NCBI GenBank assembly: GCA_003161435.1
Contig: PMOS01000007.1
Location: 1-64,000 of the forward strand
Direction of reading: 5' to 3'
Source of the DNA: Vulcanimicrobiota bacterium
GTDB taxonomy: Bacteria > Vulcanimicrobiota > Vulcanimicrobiia > Vulcanimicrobiales > Vulcanimicrobiaceae
Length of the DNA: 64,000 bases
In this document: piece by piece, positions 17,599-28,496 of the stretch
How the letters are laid out: every line of letters begins with the position of its first letter
How positions within the stretch are numbered: position 1 is the stretch's first letter
Notes under the pieces: model-generated
Databases searched by the model: none
Told to the model about the DNA's origin: nothing
Seen by the model: only the letters and a program-made list of their open reading frames with translations
Position numbers and translations under genes: made by a program

Positions 17599-19209
17599 TC
17601 AGAATTGGTATTGCAGACCGAAGGCCGTGCGCCGGCCGTTGTGCAGCGCGTCGCGCTCCCCGCCGAACAACGTCAACCCGTTGCCGAGCCCGTAGTTCGC
17701 GTACGCGTCGGCCGTCGGGTGGCGCGGGTCGTAGATCAGCGCGTCGAAGCCGAGTCCGCGGCTCAGCGCCGGGGAGTAAACGGCGCGCGCGCCGAGTCGA
17801 GAGTACACGATGCCGCCGCCGATCGAGAGGTGCGGCACGACGCGCTGCATGGCGGCGAAGTTCACCGTCGACGCGGGTCCACCGACATCGTTGAACCCGG
17901 TGTAGAGGTACGTCGAACCGTTCGGCAGCGCGATGATGTTGACGTCGGTCGACGGTCCGCGGTCGCGGGTCAGCAGCGCCGACGCGCTCGTGTTGGCGTG
18001 CTGCTGATCAAGCTCGGTGACGCGAACCTGCAGCGCGATCAAACTGCGCACCAGGCTGCCGACCTTGTTCTTGACGTTTGATTGCGGGCTGCCGGGCGCC
18101 GGCGTCGCACCAGCGGCACCGGGTCCGCCGGCGCCCGGTGCGCCGGGCCGCGACGTGCCGGAGGCCGGTGCGGGCGTTGCGCCGCGGTCGACGCCGTAGA
18201 CGCTCGACCGGCCGCCGAACTGCGCGAGCAGCGAGTTGGCCTTCTGGGACGCCGCGTCGACGTTGGCGATCGTATCGCGCAGCTGCGCCTGCGTCTGGGG
18301 ATTCCCGCTCACGTTGCGCAGGTCGTTAGCGATTGAGGCGAAGGTGGTCGCCGTCTGCGCGATCCCTTGCGTCGTCTGGAGGATGTTGGCGTGCAGCTGC
18401 GGATCAGACGCGAGCGCCGTGACTTGATCGGCGGTCCGGTTGAGGTCGCGCGACGATGCATCCAGCGCGGCGACGATCGCGTCGAAGTGGCCGGCGTTGC
18501 GACGGACCGTCGCGTCCAGCTCGCCGGTCACGTCGTTGAGGTTCGCGCTGCCCGCGACGAGCGCGACCTGCAGCGTCGACGTCAGCGAGTCCAGCCGGCG
18601 CGAGAGGTTGGTGAACGAACGGTCGGCGGTGACGCTGACGTGGTTCGCGTTGTCGAGCGCCGACTGCAAGGTGTTCAGGAGCGCGGGCTCCTTCTTCTCC
18701 AGCTGCGCGAGCATGCGGTCGAGCCTGCGCGTTTCGCCCTGGCCTTGGTCGACCAGATCCTGGATCGTCGCAGGATTCGTCCCTTGCGGCTGCTGGTCGA
18801 TCGGGACGACTTCGCGCGGTAAGACGGCGACGGTGCGCGGCGCGTTCGTCGGCTCCGTCATCCCCGGCGATTGCGGCGGTGGCACCACGGGAACGATCTC
18901 AAGATCGGCGTCGCCGGTCAGCGGAGCCTGGATGATGAATCGCGCGTTGCGCGGCACGTCGACGTTATTGTTGATCGCCATGACGACTTCGACCGTGAAG
19001 TCTTCGAGCAGGTTCGTCTGGTCGATCACGCCGACGACGACGCCGCTCTCGTACACGAGCGCGCCCTTGTGCAGTCCGGACGCGGACTTGAAGTGGACGG
19101 CCGTCTTGTAGCGTCCCTCCGGTCCGACGTTGGCGAGCACCAAGAAGAAGCCGAACAGCCCGATCAGGGCCGCGACGGTGAAGATGCCGACGATCGCTTG
19201 TCTGTTCAT
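17599..19209 (-). CDS. mlaD: MlaD-family lipid-transport substrate-binding protein
   Basis: A 536-residue periplasmic component of a phospholipid ABC transporter. One N-terminal membrane helix (about 7-26) is followed by the MCE domain (GRYKTAVHFKSASGLHKGALV onward). A long helical stretch (about 160-350) comes next, then a Pro/Gly-Ala low-complexity linker and a C-terminal beta-rich region (NGSTYLYTGFNDVGG, FGLQYQF) that resembles an outer-membrane barrel or MlaD C-terminal extension. It is much longer than E. coli MlaD and has the build of the tunnel-forming MCE proteins of diderms. It is the last gene of rph-(coiled coil)-mlaE-mlaF-mlaD. Confidence 0.87.
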   Translation of the reverse strand: MNRQAIVGIFTVAALIGLFGFFLVLANVGPEGRYKTAVHFKSASGLHKGALVYESGVVVGVIDQTNLLEDFTVEVVMAINNNVDVPRNARFIIQAPLTGDADLEIVPVVPPPQSPGMTEPTNAPRTVAVLPREVVPIDQQPQGTNPATIQDLVDQGQGETRRLDRMLAQLEKKEPALLNTLQSALDNANHVSVTADRSFTNLSRRLDSLTSTLQVALVAGSANLNDVTGELDATVRRNAGHFDAIVAALDASSRDLNRTADQVTALASDPQLHANILQTTQGIAQTATTFASIANDLRNVSGNPQTQAQLRDTIANVDAASQKANSLLAQFGGRSSVYGVDRGATPAPASGTSRPGAPGAGGPGAAGATPAPGSPQSNVKNKVGSLVRSLIALQVRVTELDQQHANTSASALLTRDRGPSTDVNIIALPNGSTYLYTGFNDVGGPASTVNFAAMQRVVPHLSIGGGIVYSRLGARAVYSPALSRGLGFDALIYDPRHPTADAYANYGLGNGLTLFGGERDALHNGRRTAFGLQYQF

Positions 19210-19213
19210 GATC

Positions 19214-19966
19214 TTAAATCGGGATCGGCCCGACCTCGCTCCCCTGCAAGAACTGCTGGACGATCGGATTCGGTGACCGCCGAATCTCGTCGACGGTTCC
19301 ATACGCAACGATCGCGCCCTCGAACAGCATCGCGATGTAGTCCGCCATGATGTAGATGCTTTCGAGATCGTGCGAAACCACGACCGCCGTGCCGTTGAGC
19401 TTCTCGCGGAGCTTGACGATCAGGTCGGTCAGCACGTGGGTGATGATCGGGTCGAGCCCGGTCGTCGGCTCGTCGTACAGCACCGCGGCCGGGTTCGACA
19501 CGACCGCGCGCGCGAAGCCGGCCCGCTTGACCATCCCGCCCGAGAGTTCCGACGGAGAGCGCTCTTCGACGTGCGCCAGCCCGACCGAGTCGAGCGTCTC
19601 GCTGACGAGCTTGCGAATCTCCCCGTCGTGCATTTTGGTGTTCTCGCGCAGCGGCAGCGCGACGTTCTCGCCGATCGTGAGCGAGTCGAACAGCGCGGAG
19701 AACTGAAACGCGAAGCCGATCGTGCGGCGCAGATCGATCAGGTCGCGTTCGCGCATCTCGGTGATGTCCTTGCCGCGGACGAACACGCGACCGGTGTCGG
19801 GCTTCTTGAGCCCGTTGAGCAGGCGCAGGATCGTCGACTTGCCGGCGCCCGAGAGGCCGATGATGCAGGTGATCGCACCCTCGACGATGTCGAGCGAGAG
19901 ATTCTGCATCACGATCTTGGGACCGTAGCGTACGCAAACGTCGTCCAGGCGCGCCCAAAGTGCCAC
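19214..19966 (-). CDS. mlaF: Mla-type ABC transporter ATPase
   Basis: The ATPase that powers lipid transfer with the adjacent permease, 250 residues. Walker A is GLSGAGKST (about 38-46), the signature is LSGGM, and Walker B is AVLYDEPTTGLD followed by the H-loop SHD. The start ATG overlaps the mlaE stop, and five bases separate it from mlaD. Confidence 0.93.
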   Translation of the reverse strand: MALWARLDDVCVRYGPKIVMQNLSLDIVEGAITCIIGLSGAGKSTILRLLNGLKKPDTGRVFVRGKDITEMRERDLIDLRRTIGFAFQFSALFDSLTIGENVALPLRENTKMHDGEIRKLVSETLDSVGLAHVEERSPSELSGGMVKRAGFARAVVSNPAAVLYDEPTTGLDPIITHVLTDLIVKLREKLNGTAVVVSHDLESIYIMADYIAMLFEGAIVAYGTVDEIRRSPNPIVQQFLQGSEVGPIPI

Positions 19967-20742
19967 TATGACGAACCGAACAGCACGTACGAGAGGGCGA
20001 AGTTGAACATGAAGATCAGGATGATCGAGGTGACGACGGCGCCGGTCGTCGCCTTGCCGACGCCCGCGGCGCCTCCGCGCGTCTGCAAGCCTTGATACGA
20101 GCCGATCATCGCGATGATGACCGCAAAGACCACCGACTTGAACAGCCCTTTGAGGACGTCATCGAACGGCACCGCCGCGCGCGCCGAGGTGATGAACGAT
20201 TCCTGCGAGATGTGCGCGTAGACCCCGGCGACCCACATCCCGCCGACGATCGAGACGATGTCGGCCAGGACGGTCAACAGCGGCAGCATTACGACCAGCG
20301 CGAGCAGCCGCGGGACGACCAGCATGCGCGTCGGCGAAAGGCCGAGCGACTGCAGGGCCTCGATCTGTTCGGTGACGACCATCGAACCGAGTTCCGCGGC
20401 GATCGCAGCACCGGTGCGACCGGCGACGACGACCGCCGAAAGCATCGGACCGAGCTCGCGCGCCGCGGTGAACGCCACCAAGCCGCCGACCAGGTTGCCG
20501 ACGCCGTACGAGACGGCCTGATTGGCGCTCTCGAGCGAGAACACCATTCCGGTGAACAGTGAGGTGAGGATGACGATCGAGAGCGATTGCACGCCCAGCA
20601 GGAAGGCCTGATCGAGCGTCTCACGGACCCGGATTCGGAGGCCGGCGATGAAGCGGAGCGCGTCCCCGAGGAGCTCCGCGACGCCGCCGGCGTAGGCGAA
20701 GGCGCCGATCGTTCCGCGACCGACCTCTTCGAAGACCTTCAT
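19966..20742 (-). CDS. mlaE: MlaE-type lipid ABC transporter permease
   Basis: A 258-residue MlaE/YrbE permease with five to six hydrophobic segments. It contains the conserved VVVAGRTGAAIAAELGSM loop that contacts the ATPase and the C-terminal TRGGAAGVGKATTGAVV motif. It overlaps both the coiled-coil gene upstream and mlaF downstream, so the genes form one transcript. It indicates an outer membrane in this organism. Confidence 0.93.
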   Translation of the reverse strand: MKVFEEVGRGTIGAFAYAGGVAELLGDALRFIAGLRIRVRETLDQAFLLGVQSLSIVILTSLFTGMVFSLESANQAVSYGVGNLVGGLVAFTAARELGPMLSAVVVAGRTGAAIAAELGSMVVTEQIEALQSLGLSPTRMLVVPRLLALVVMLPLLTVLADIVSIVGGMWVAGVYAHISQESFITSARAAVPFDDVLKGLFKSVVFAVIIAMIGSYQGLQTRGGAAGVGKATTGAVVTSIILIFMFNFALSYVLFGSS

Positions 20743-21074
20743 TCCGCGCGGAGTTCCGCGAGCGCCCCGAGGACGCCTCGCACCGCCTCGATACGCTTGG
20801 CGACGACGCTGCGCTCGGCGGCGAGATTGAACTGCTGTAGGTAGAGCCGCTCCAGCTCGCGGTCGACGTGCCGCAGCTGCCCCTGAGCCTCGCGCTCGTA
20901 CGGCGCGAAGTAGCGCCGGACCGCCGCCAGGTACGCCCTGGCTGCAGCCTCGTCGACCTCGCCGCCGGCCAGCGCTTGCTCGATGCGTTGCTGAGCCGAC
21001 CGCATCGTCCGGTCGGCCAGGTGGAAAGCGCCGACCGCGGCGGCGAGAGCGGCCAGCGCAGCGCGATCAGACAC
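20739..21074 (-). CDS. Small coiled-coil protein inserted in the mla operon
   Basis: A 111-residue, mostly helical charged protein ([39 protein letters not shown]) with an N-terminal short hydrophobic [17 protein letters not shown] stretch. The GTG at 21074 overlaps the rph stop, and its own stop overlaps the mlaE start. A longer frame upstream is simply inside rph. I do not recognise a family; the location suggests a part of or a regulator for the lipid transporter. Confidence 0.6.
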   Translation of the reverse strand: MSDRAALAALAAAVGAFHLADRTMRSAQQRIEQALAGGEVDEAAARAYLAAVRRYFAPYEREAQGQLRHVDRELERLYLQQFNLAAERSVVAKRIEAVRGVLGALAELRAE

Positions 21075-21789
21075 CGAGCCCGAGCACCTCGCGCTGCGCC
21101 GCGAAGAGCCTTCGAATCCCGCCTTCGGCCAGTCCCAGCAGCCCGTCGAGTTGCGCGCGGGTGAAGGGCTCGCGTTCGGCCGTCCCTTGAACCTCGACGA
21201 AGCCCCCCGCATCGGTCATCGCGACGTTCATGTCGACCTCCGCCCGGCTGTCCTCTTCGTACGGGAGATCCAACACCGGCGTCCCGTCGACGATGCCGAC
21301 CGAGACCGCCGCGATTTGGCCGATCAGCGGCCATTTCGGCTGCTTCTCCGGGTCGAAGTGCTTGCGCAGCGCGAGCGACAACGCCACCCACGCGCCGGTG
21401 ATCGACGCGGTCCGCGTTCCGCCGTCGGCGCCGATGACGTCGCAGTCGACCAGCACGCTGCGTTCTCCGAGCTTCTCCATGTCGACCACCGAACGCAGCG
21501 CGCGGCCGATCAGACGCTGGATCTCGTGCGTGCGCCCACCTAGTCGCCCTTTGGTGGCCTCGCGCTGGTTGCGCTCCGGCGTGGCCTGCGGGAGCATCGC
21601 GTACTCGGCGGTCACCCAGCCGGTGCCTCGGCCGCGCATCCACGGCGGCACGCGCTCCTCGATCGTCGCGGCGCAGATCACGCGCGTCGCGCCGAGCGAG
21701 ATCAGCACGCTGCCGTCCGCGAACGGCAAATACCCCGGCTCGAAGGCCAAGGGACGAAGTTCGTCGGGGGCACGACCGTCAGCACGCAC
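21067..21789 (-). CDS. rph: Ribonuclease PH
   Basis: A phosphorolytic 3'-5' exoribonuclease that trims tRNA 3' ends, 240 residues. The start [14 protein letters not shown], the active-site region [19 protein letters not shown] and [19 protein letters not shown] are all typical, and the Asp residues for phosphate/metal binding lie in [17 protein letters not shown] start at GTG 21789 because family homology starts there; a GTG at 21819 preceded by AGGCGGA is an alternative. It leads the mla operon, an uncommon neighbourhood. Confidence 0.93.
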   Translation of the reverse strand: MRADGRAPDELRPLAFEPGYLPFADGSVLISLGATRVICAATIEERVPPWMRGRGTGWVTAEYAMLPQATPERNQREATKGRLGGRTHEIQRLIGRALRSVVDMEKLGERSVLVDCDVIGADGGTRTASITGAWVALSLALRKHFDPEKQPKWPLIGQIAAVSVGIVDGTPVLDLPYEEDSRAEVDMNVAMTDAGGFVEVQGTAEREPFTRAQLDGLLGLAEGGIRRLFAAQREVLGLGV

Positions 21790-21890
21790 AGCCGACCGGG
21801 ATTCGGCCCGGCCGTGCACGTTCCGCCTGACCGTGGCCGGGAGAGTTCGTCGTGCCGGGACGCGGCGGAGCGTACTAAGAAGAATACGGC

Positions 21891-22544
21891 GTGGATGACG
21901 CTAGGCGCGACGCGCTCGCTCGGCGCACGTTGATCGAGCCGCTCTGGCAACTCCCCGAGGTGCGCAACGACCTGTCGGCGGCCGCGCGCGAGGCCTTCGA
22001 CGCCGGCGACGAGTGGGTGCCGTCCGATCTGCTCGACGCCGCGCGGGCGGATGCGCTCGCTCGCCGCCCGATCGGACGGCGCATGCTGCACGACGGCGCG
22101 GCGTACGCGTTCGTTCTGGACGCGGTTCGACTGGAGCCCTACGTTCAGGTCCTCGTCTTCGACGCGGACGAACGCCTCAAGCATTTTGCCGTGAACCTGA
22201 TCCCCGACGAAGGCGACGTTTGGCACCATGCCTGGAGCATCGCCGGCTCCGTGACGGCGAAGGCGGCGCAACTCGGGCTCACACCGCAGCTCGCCGTCTC
22301 CCGCGGCGGCCGGCGGCACGTCGTGACCTTCTCCGTCGAGCGGCTGAAATGGCAAAACATCGATCTGACCGAGCGGCAGCGCATCGTCGCGACGCTCTTC
22401 GAGCTCGCGCGTGACAACGAACAAGTCTCGGTCGCGCACCAGGGTCCCGTCTTGCTTCGATTGACGCTAGCCGACGCGAACAGCACGCTACGAAACAGCG
22501 CCTCGACGGAATCCGTCTACGAAGAAGAGCTGCCGGCTATCTAG
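21891..22544 (+). CDS. Hypothetical protein, 217 aa
   Basis: A soluble protein with no recognised domain. The centre is beta-rich ([38 protein letters not shown]) and the end is acidic ([13 protein letters not shown]). The start is GTG at 21891. It diverges from rph and converges with glmS, leaving only short gaps. Real gene by codon use; function unknown. Confidence 0.55.
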   Translation: MDDARRDALARRTLIEPLWQLPEVRNDLSAAAREAFDAGDEWVPSDLLDAARADALARRPIGRRMLHDGAAYAFVLDAVRLEPYVQVLVFDADERLKHFAVNLIPDEGDVWHHAWSIAGSVTAKAAQLGLTPQLAVSRGGRRHVVTFSVERLKWQNIDLTERQRIVATLFELARDNEQVSVAHQGPVLLRLTLADANSTLRNSASTESVYEEELPAI

Positions 22545-22574
22545 GCCGCGCCGCGTCCGCCGGCGGCGGCGGCG

Positions 22575-24413
<1,839 letters not shown>

Positions 24414-24428
24414 GCTCGGTTCCTCCCG

Positions 24429-24647
24429 TTATTTGATCCCTTCTCGAGTCCGCTTGTACGGGATCTTGCCGAGACGTACTTCGTTGAACGCGGTCGAGAC
24501 GGGCTTGTTGGGGTTGACGCGCTCGGTGAGCGGAGGCGCGCCGTTGTTGAGCTGCTTGGCGCGCTTGGTCACGACGTTGACCAGGGAGAACTTCGAGTCG
24601 ACGTGACGGAGCAGTCCGTCGAGGTCGCCGAATACACTATCGCTCAT
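24429..24647 (-). CDS. rpoZ: RNA polymerase omega subunit
   Basis: A 72-residue omega subunit. KFSLVNVVTKRAKQLN is the conserved helix that clamps the beta' C-terminus. It follows gmk by two bases, the very common gmk-rpoZ order. Confidence 0.88.
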   Translation of the reverse strand: MSDSVFGDLDGLLRHVDSKFSLVNVVTKRAKQLNNGAPPLTERVNPNKPVSTAFNEVRLGKIPYKRTREGIK

Positions 24648-24649
24648 CT

Positions 24650-25276
24650 TTAGCTGTCTTCCAATTCTTTTAGACGGGTTTCGGGGTAGCGATGGATGCG
24701 GTACCGTTCGGCCCGCACGATCGCTTCGAGGTCGTCCACAGCCTGTTGAGGCTGGGCTTCCTCATTGATCACTAGGTAGTCGAACCGGCGAACGAAGGTG
24801 AACTCGTCGTGCGCGATTTCGAGCCGCGCGGCGATCTGCTCGTTCGTCTCGGTGCGCCGCGCCTCGAGGCGGGAGCGGAGATACGAGAATTTGTCGGGGA
24901 CGATGAAGATCAGGACCGCGTCGGGGAACTGCGCCTTGAGGGCCAGCGCGCCGTTGACTTCGGGCTTCAAGACGACGTCGTAACCGTCCCGAAGCTTCTC
25001 TTGGATGAACGAGCGCGGGGTGCCGTACAAGTGTCCGTTGTACTCGCGCCATTCGAGGAAAGCGCTCTCGGAGAGCCGGCGCCGAAACTCTTCCACCTCC
25101 AAGAAGAAGTAATCAGTGCCCTCTCGTTCACCTGGACGCGGCTCGCGCGTCGTGGCCGAAACCGAGTACAGGAGCCGCTCGCGGCGGGCCTTGAGGCCCT
25201 CCACCAGGGTGTCTTTCCCCGCACCTGACGGGCCCGACACGACGAACAAGAGACCGGGCCCGGTCAGAACGGTCAT
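24650..25276 (-). CDS. gmk: Guanylate kinase
   Basis: Phosphorylates GMP to GDP. It is 208 residues with the P-loop GPSGAGKDT (15-23), the GMP-binding region SVSATTREPRPGEREGTDYF and the C-terminal NEEAQPQQAVDDL helix. The start at 25276 fits the family. It heads the gmk-rpoZ-glmS set and is divergent from the NFACT gene. Confidence 0.95.
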   Translation of the reverse strand: MTVLTGPGLLFVVSGPSGAGKDTLVEGLKARRERLLYSVSATTREPRPGEREGTDYFFLEVEEFRRRLSESAFLEWREYNGHLYGTPRSFIQEKLRDGYDVVLKPEVNGALALKAQFPDAVLIFIVPDKFSYLRSRLEARRTETNEQIAARLEIAHDEFTFVRRFDYLVINEEAQPQQAVDDLEAIVRAERYRIHRYPETRLKELEDS

Positions 25277-25341
25277 CCTCCCTTACGAACGGGTCAAACA
25301 CAGAAGAATACGCAAGAGGCGGGAAAGCACCTGCTCCCCTC

Positions 25342-25364
25342 TGCCTTCGGCAAGCTCAGGACAC
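25342..25364 (-). repeat. REP-like dispersed repeat copy (b)
   Basis: Minus-strand reading CCTGAGCTTGCCGAAGGC matches copy (a) at 17 of 18 core bases. It lies in the gmk/NFACT divergent gap, directly before the TTG start of the NFACT gene. Confidence 0.55.
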
Positions 25365-25366
25365 CC

Positions 25367-27097
25367 TTGACCACCGATTGGATTCTGATTCGCCGCGCGG
25401 CGGCCGAACTCGATCGCGCCCTGGCCGGCGGCCGGGTCGTCGACGTCGGCCTGCTCGACGACGGCCGGATCGGCCTGCGCCTCGGGGGCCTTCGACGGGC
25501 AAGCGACCAGGGCGGGCGAACGGCGACGCTGGCGATCGACGCCTTCTCCTCGCCGCCGATCGTCACGCTGGACGACGCCGAGCTGGCCGTCGGCGTCGAT
25601 CCGGGCTGGCTACGCTCCGCCACCGCGACCTTGCGCGGGACGCGCCTCACCGAGGTGCGCGCGCGCCCCGGCGACCGCGTGCTCGTGTTGGCGTTCGCTA
25701 CCGCCTCGCGGTTCGGCGTGGAAACCGCGTCGCGGCTGGTCGTCGAACTCGTTCCGCGCTACGGCAACGTCGTGCTGCTGCGCGACCGCGTCGTCGTCGC
25801 CGCGGCCAAGCAGTTCTCGCCGGCCGACAACGAGGCGCGTTCGGTCCAGGTCGGGCTGCCCTACGAAGCGCCGCCGTTGCCGCAGCCGACGTTGGACCTC
25901 GCCGCGTTCGCCGCGGCGCTCGAAGCTGCGGGGGACGCGTCCGCTCGCGCGCGAGCACTCGGCGGCTACGTACCGGAATTGCCGCGCTTGCTCGCAGCAT
26001 CGCTCGTCGCGGCCAGCGCGGATCTCATCGAGCTTGATGCCGCGGCGCAAGCTGCCTCGCTCGGCGAGCGCGCGCGAACGCTGCTGGCTCAGGCGGAACG
26101 CGCCGCCGAAGAACCGGGCGAGCTGCACGTCTACCGCGACGACAGCGCGGCGATCGTCGCGGCCCACGTCGTGCCGTTGGCGCAATATGCCGCGCTCGCG
26201 CACGCGCGCGTATCGTCACTGCTCGAGGTGTTCGCGGAAGAGCGCACGGCGACGCTGCGCGCACGACGCGGCGACGCGACCGAGCGGCGCCGCACGACGC
26301 TCCTGGCTCGCATCGTAAAGCGTGCCGCCGCGGTCGACGGCGAGCTCGCCGCGCTGGCAGCGCGCATCGTCGACGACGCCGCGCGCGACCGGTTGCGTCA
26401 GATCGGCGACGCGCTCTTCACCTACGGGCACGAGATTGCGGCCGGCGCGGTGGCGTACATCGCGCCGACCGACCCGGCATTGACCATCGTGCTCGATCCC
26501 GAGCTCGACGCGAAGGAGAACGCGCAACGCTACTATGCCCGGTACCGCAAGGCGGCGGACGCGCTGCCGCATCTCGAGCGCCGGCGCGAAGCGTTGGTGA
26601 CGCGACGACGTGCGCTCGACGTGCTTGCATTCGAGGCCGAACGGGCGGACTCACCGACGATCCCCGAGCTCGAAGCGGATCTCGACGCGCTCGAAGGGCG
26701 CCCGCCGCAACGTGCCCCCGCGGCGAGTGCACGCCGTCGTCCGCCGCTGCGGGTCGAGCGACCGTCCGGCGCACGCATTTACGTCGGCCGGTCGCCGCGC
26801 GAGAACGCCGAAGTCACGTTTCGCATCGCGAAACCGGACGATCTGTGGTTTCACGCACGCGGCATCCCCGGATCGCACGTCGTCCTCCAAGCACCGCCCG
26901 GCAGCGACCCCGGCGACGACGACCTCGACGCCGCGGCGAATCTGGCTGCGGCGCACAGCAAAGCGCGCGCCGCACCGCGAGTCGAGATCGACTACACCGA
27001 ACGCAAGCACGTCCGCAAACAGCGCGACGGCGCACCGGGGTTGGTGTGGTACACCAACGCCCGCACCAGAATCGGTCGCCCAACGAGCGATTCCTAA
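25367..27097 (+). CDS. rqcH: NFACT-family ribosome quality-control protein (RqcH-like)
   Basis: Bacterial Rqc2/NEMF homologue, expected to bind stalled 50S subunits and add C-terminal Ala tails. It is 576 residues: the NFACT-N domain in the first 230, a coiled-coil pair (about 240-450) and the NFACT-R domain at the end with DLWFHARGIPGSHVVLQ. The TTG start at 25367 gives MTTDWILIRRAAAEL, where the family begins. The N-terminal Asp-Arg pair needed for tRNA contact is not clearly seen (RAAAELDRALAG), so activity should be treated as probable. There is no linked RqcP. Confidence 0.85.
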   Translation: MTTDWILIRRAAAELDRALAGGRVVDVGLLDDGRIGLRLGGLRRASDQGGRTATLAIDAFSSPPIVTLDDAELAVGVDPGWLRSATATLRGTRLTEVRARPGDRVLVLAFATASRFGVETASRLVVELVPRYGNVVLLRDRVVVAAAKQFSPADNEARSVQVGLPYEAPPLPQPTLDLAAFAAALEAAGDASARARALGGYVPELPRLLAASLVAASADLIELDAAAQAASLGERARTLLAQAERAAEEPGELHVYRDDSAAIVAAHVVPLAQYAALAHARVSSLLEVFAEERTATLRARRGDATERRRTTLLARIVKRAAAVDGELAALAARIVDDAARDRLRQIGDALFTYGHEIAAGAVAYIAPTDPALTIVLDPELDAKENAQRYYARYRKAADALPHLERRREALVTRRRALDVLAFEAERADSPTIPELEADLDALEGRPPQRAPAASARRRPPLRVERPSGARIYVGRSPRENAEVTFRIAKPDDLWFHARGIPGSHVVLQAPPGSDPGDDDLDAAANLAAAHSKARAAPRVEIDYTERKHVRKQRDGAPGLVWYTNARTRIGRPTSDS

Positions 27098-27116
27098 CGT
27101 GGGCAGGTCGAACATT

Positions 27117-27154
27117 TTGGCGCTCCCGAGGGCGCCATGTGGTATAATCCCGTC
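27117..27154 (+). promoter_or_regulatory. Extended -10 promoter and operator-like palindrome before the toxin-antitoxin genes
   Basis: TATAAT stands at 27143-27148 preceded by TG two bases earlier (extended -10). An imperfect inverted repeat GGCGCTCCCGAGGGCGCC covers 27119-27136, a likely autoregulatory operator. Transcription should begin about 27155, which is the first base of the ATG, predicting a leaderless message. A -35 is poor (TTGGCG, spacing 20). Confidence 0.6.
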
Positions 27155-27577
27155 ATGACCGGCGCTCAGCGTGTTGTCCGGATCCTTGGGCTCCCCGAAC
27201 GCCAACGGCAGAAATCGCTCGTCGATCTGGTGCGAGGCGGGTTGCCCGTCTCGGCGTTCGAGCACCTGGCGTCGTACACGCAACTCACGCGCGAACTGCT
27301 CGCCGACGCGGCAGCAATTCCGCTACGTACCGTGCAACGGCGGAAAGCCTCCAAGCAACGGTTCCAGCCCGACGAGTCGGACCGTCTTACGCGGATCGCA
27401 CGCCTCTACGACCATGCCGAAACCGTGCTCGGCTCTCGCGAAAACGCCGCGACGTGGATGCAGGCGCCGAACTGGGTGCTGGACGGCACACGCCCGATCG
27501 CGCTTGCCGACACCGAGGTCGGAGCCCGGGAGGTCGAAGACGCGCTCGGACGCATAGACGATGGGATCTTCGCCTAG
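27155..27577 (+). CDS. ParS/Xre/MbcA-family antitoxin (DUF2384)
   Basis: A 140-residue antitoxin partner of a RES toxin. Residues about 45-80 hold a helix-turn-helix-like TRELLADAAAIPLRTVQRR, and the C-terminal half is the DUF2384 toxin-binding domain (DHAETVLGSRENAATWMQAP, WVLDGTRPIALA). It probably represses its own promoter through the palindrome upstream. An ATG at 27137 lies upstream of the -10 box and is unlikely. The toxin gene follows after three bases. Confidence 0.85.
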   Translation: MTGAQRVVRILGLPERQRQKSLVDLVRGGLPVSAFEHLASYTQLTRELLADAAAIPLRTVQRRKASKQRFQPDESDRLTRIARLYDHAETVLGSRENAATWMQAPNWVLDGTRPIALADTEVGAREVEDALGRIDDGIFA

Positions 27578-27580
27578 CAG

Positions 27581-28117
27581 GTGCAGCTCTTCCGCGTAAC
27601 CCGCCGGCACGATCCGGCGGCCGCCTTCGATGGTTTCGGTTCGGCGAGCAGCCCGGGTCGCTGGAACGAGCGGAGCCGCCGTGCAGTCTACACCTCGACT
27701 CGGATCCCGCTTGCCATTCTCGAAGTGATCGTGCAGGCCGGTACGACGTCGCTCGACGGCTACGTGGCCTTTCCGGTCGAAATCCCTGATGCGCTGCTGA
27801 CGCCGCTCGATCGAACGCGTCTCTCGCCGCTTTGGCGCACCTTCTCGGGCCGCGACGAATGTCGTGCCTTCGCGGAAGAATGGCGTGTGGGAAAGACGAG
27901 CCTCGGCCTCATCGTTCCCAGCGCCGTCCTACCCGAGGCGTACCCGTTCGGCGATGTGAACGTCGTCTTGGATCCAGAGCACCCAGACATCTCCAAGCTG
28001 AAGATCGGAGCGCCGATCGCACTCGAAATCGATCGGCGAATTTCAGCGTTGCTCGGAGTGTCCTTCGCGCCCCGGCCTTCGAGGAGCCGCCCGCGACGGA
28101 CGAAGTCGCCACGATGA
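27581..28117 (+). CDS. RES-domain toxin
   Basis: A 178-residue toxin of the RES family; family members degrade NAD+ (as phosphorylase or glycohydrolase). Residues of the fold are visible: an N-terminal LFRVTRR, the GRWN motif (26-29), VYTSTRIPLAILEVI with the conserved Glu (E48), and the Ser/Leu-rich centre around VPSAVLPEAY. The GTG start overlaps its ribosome site AGCAGG. The basic tail (PRPSRSRPRRTKSPR) is longer than usual. It pairs with the DUF2384 antitoxin. Confidence 0.85.
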   Translation: MQLFRVTRRHDPAAAFDGFGSASSPGRWNERSRRAVYTSTRIPLAILEVIVQAGTTSLDGYVAFPVEIPDALLTPLDRTRLSPLWRTFSGRDECRAFAEEWRVGKTSLGLIVPSAVLPEAYPFGDVNVVLDPEHPDISKLKIGAPIALEIDRRISALLGVSFAPRPSRSRPRRTKSPR

Positions 28118-28142
28118 GTATGGCGGGCGGCGCTCGCGATCG

Positions 28143-28496
28143 CTATGATAGCCCGGCGCGATACTCGCGAACCTGGTCGGCGACGCGGGCATACGCGGCG
28201 TCGATCGCGTCGATGCGCTCGCGCGTCCCCGTGAGATTGCCGGCGCGCGCGCGTTCGTCGAGCTCGATCGCCAGTTCATAGACGACGGTCGCGCCGATGG
28301 TTCCGGCGCTCCCTTTGATGCCGTGCGCGGCCCGTGCGACGACGGCGGGGTCCGCGCTCGCTAGACCTTCCTCGAGCAGCCGGCGATGTTTCTTCCCGGT
28401 TTCGAGTGCCATCTCGAGCAGCTCGGCGATCCCGGTGCGATCGTCTTCGAACGCCTCTTCGAGCCGGGACAGGTCGAGGACGGCCTTATCCGGCAA
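28143..28496 (-). CDS. HPt (histidine phosphotransfer) protein
   Basis: A 117-residue four-helix phosphotransfer protein. LDLSRLEEAFEDDRTGIAEL opens the domain, and the phospho-accepting His is in ARAAHGIKGSAGTIGA (H58). The TTG start at 28496 overlaps the end of the hybrid kinase gene, so the two are coupled. It would receive phosphate from the kinase's receiver domain and pass it to a response regulator that is not in the window. Confidence 0.85.
   Translation of the reverse strand: MPDKAVLDLSRLEEAFEDDRTGIAELLEMALETGKKHRRLLEEGLASADPAVVARAAHGIKGSAGTIGATVVYELAIELDERARAGNLTGTRERIDAIDAAYARVADQVREYRAGLS

Noticed and set aside
24414-24428. glmS ribozyme upstream of glmS
   Set aside because: Only 15 bases separate rpoZ and glmS, too short for the ribozyme.
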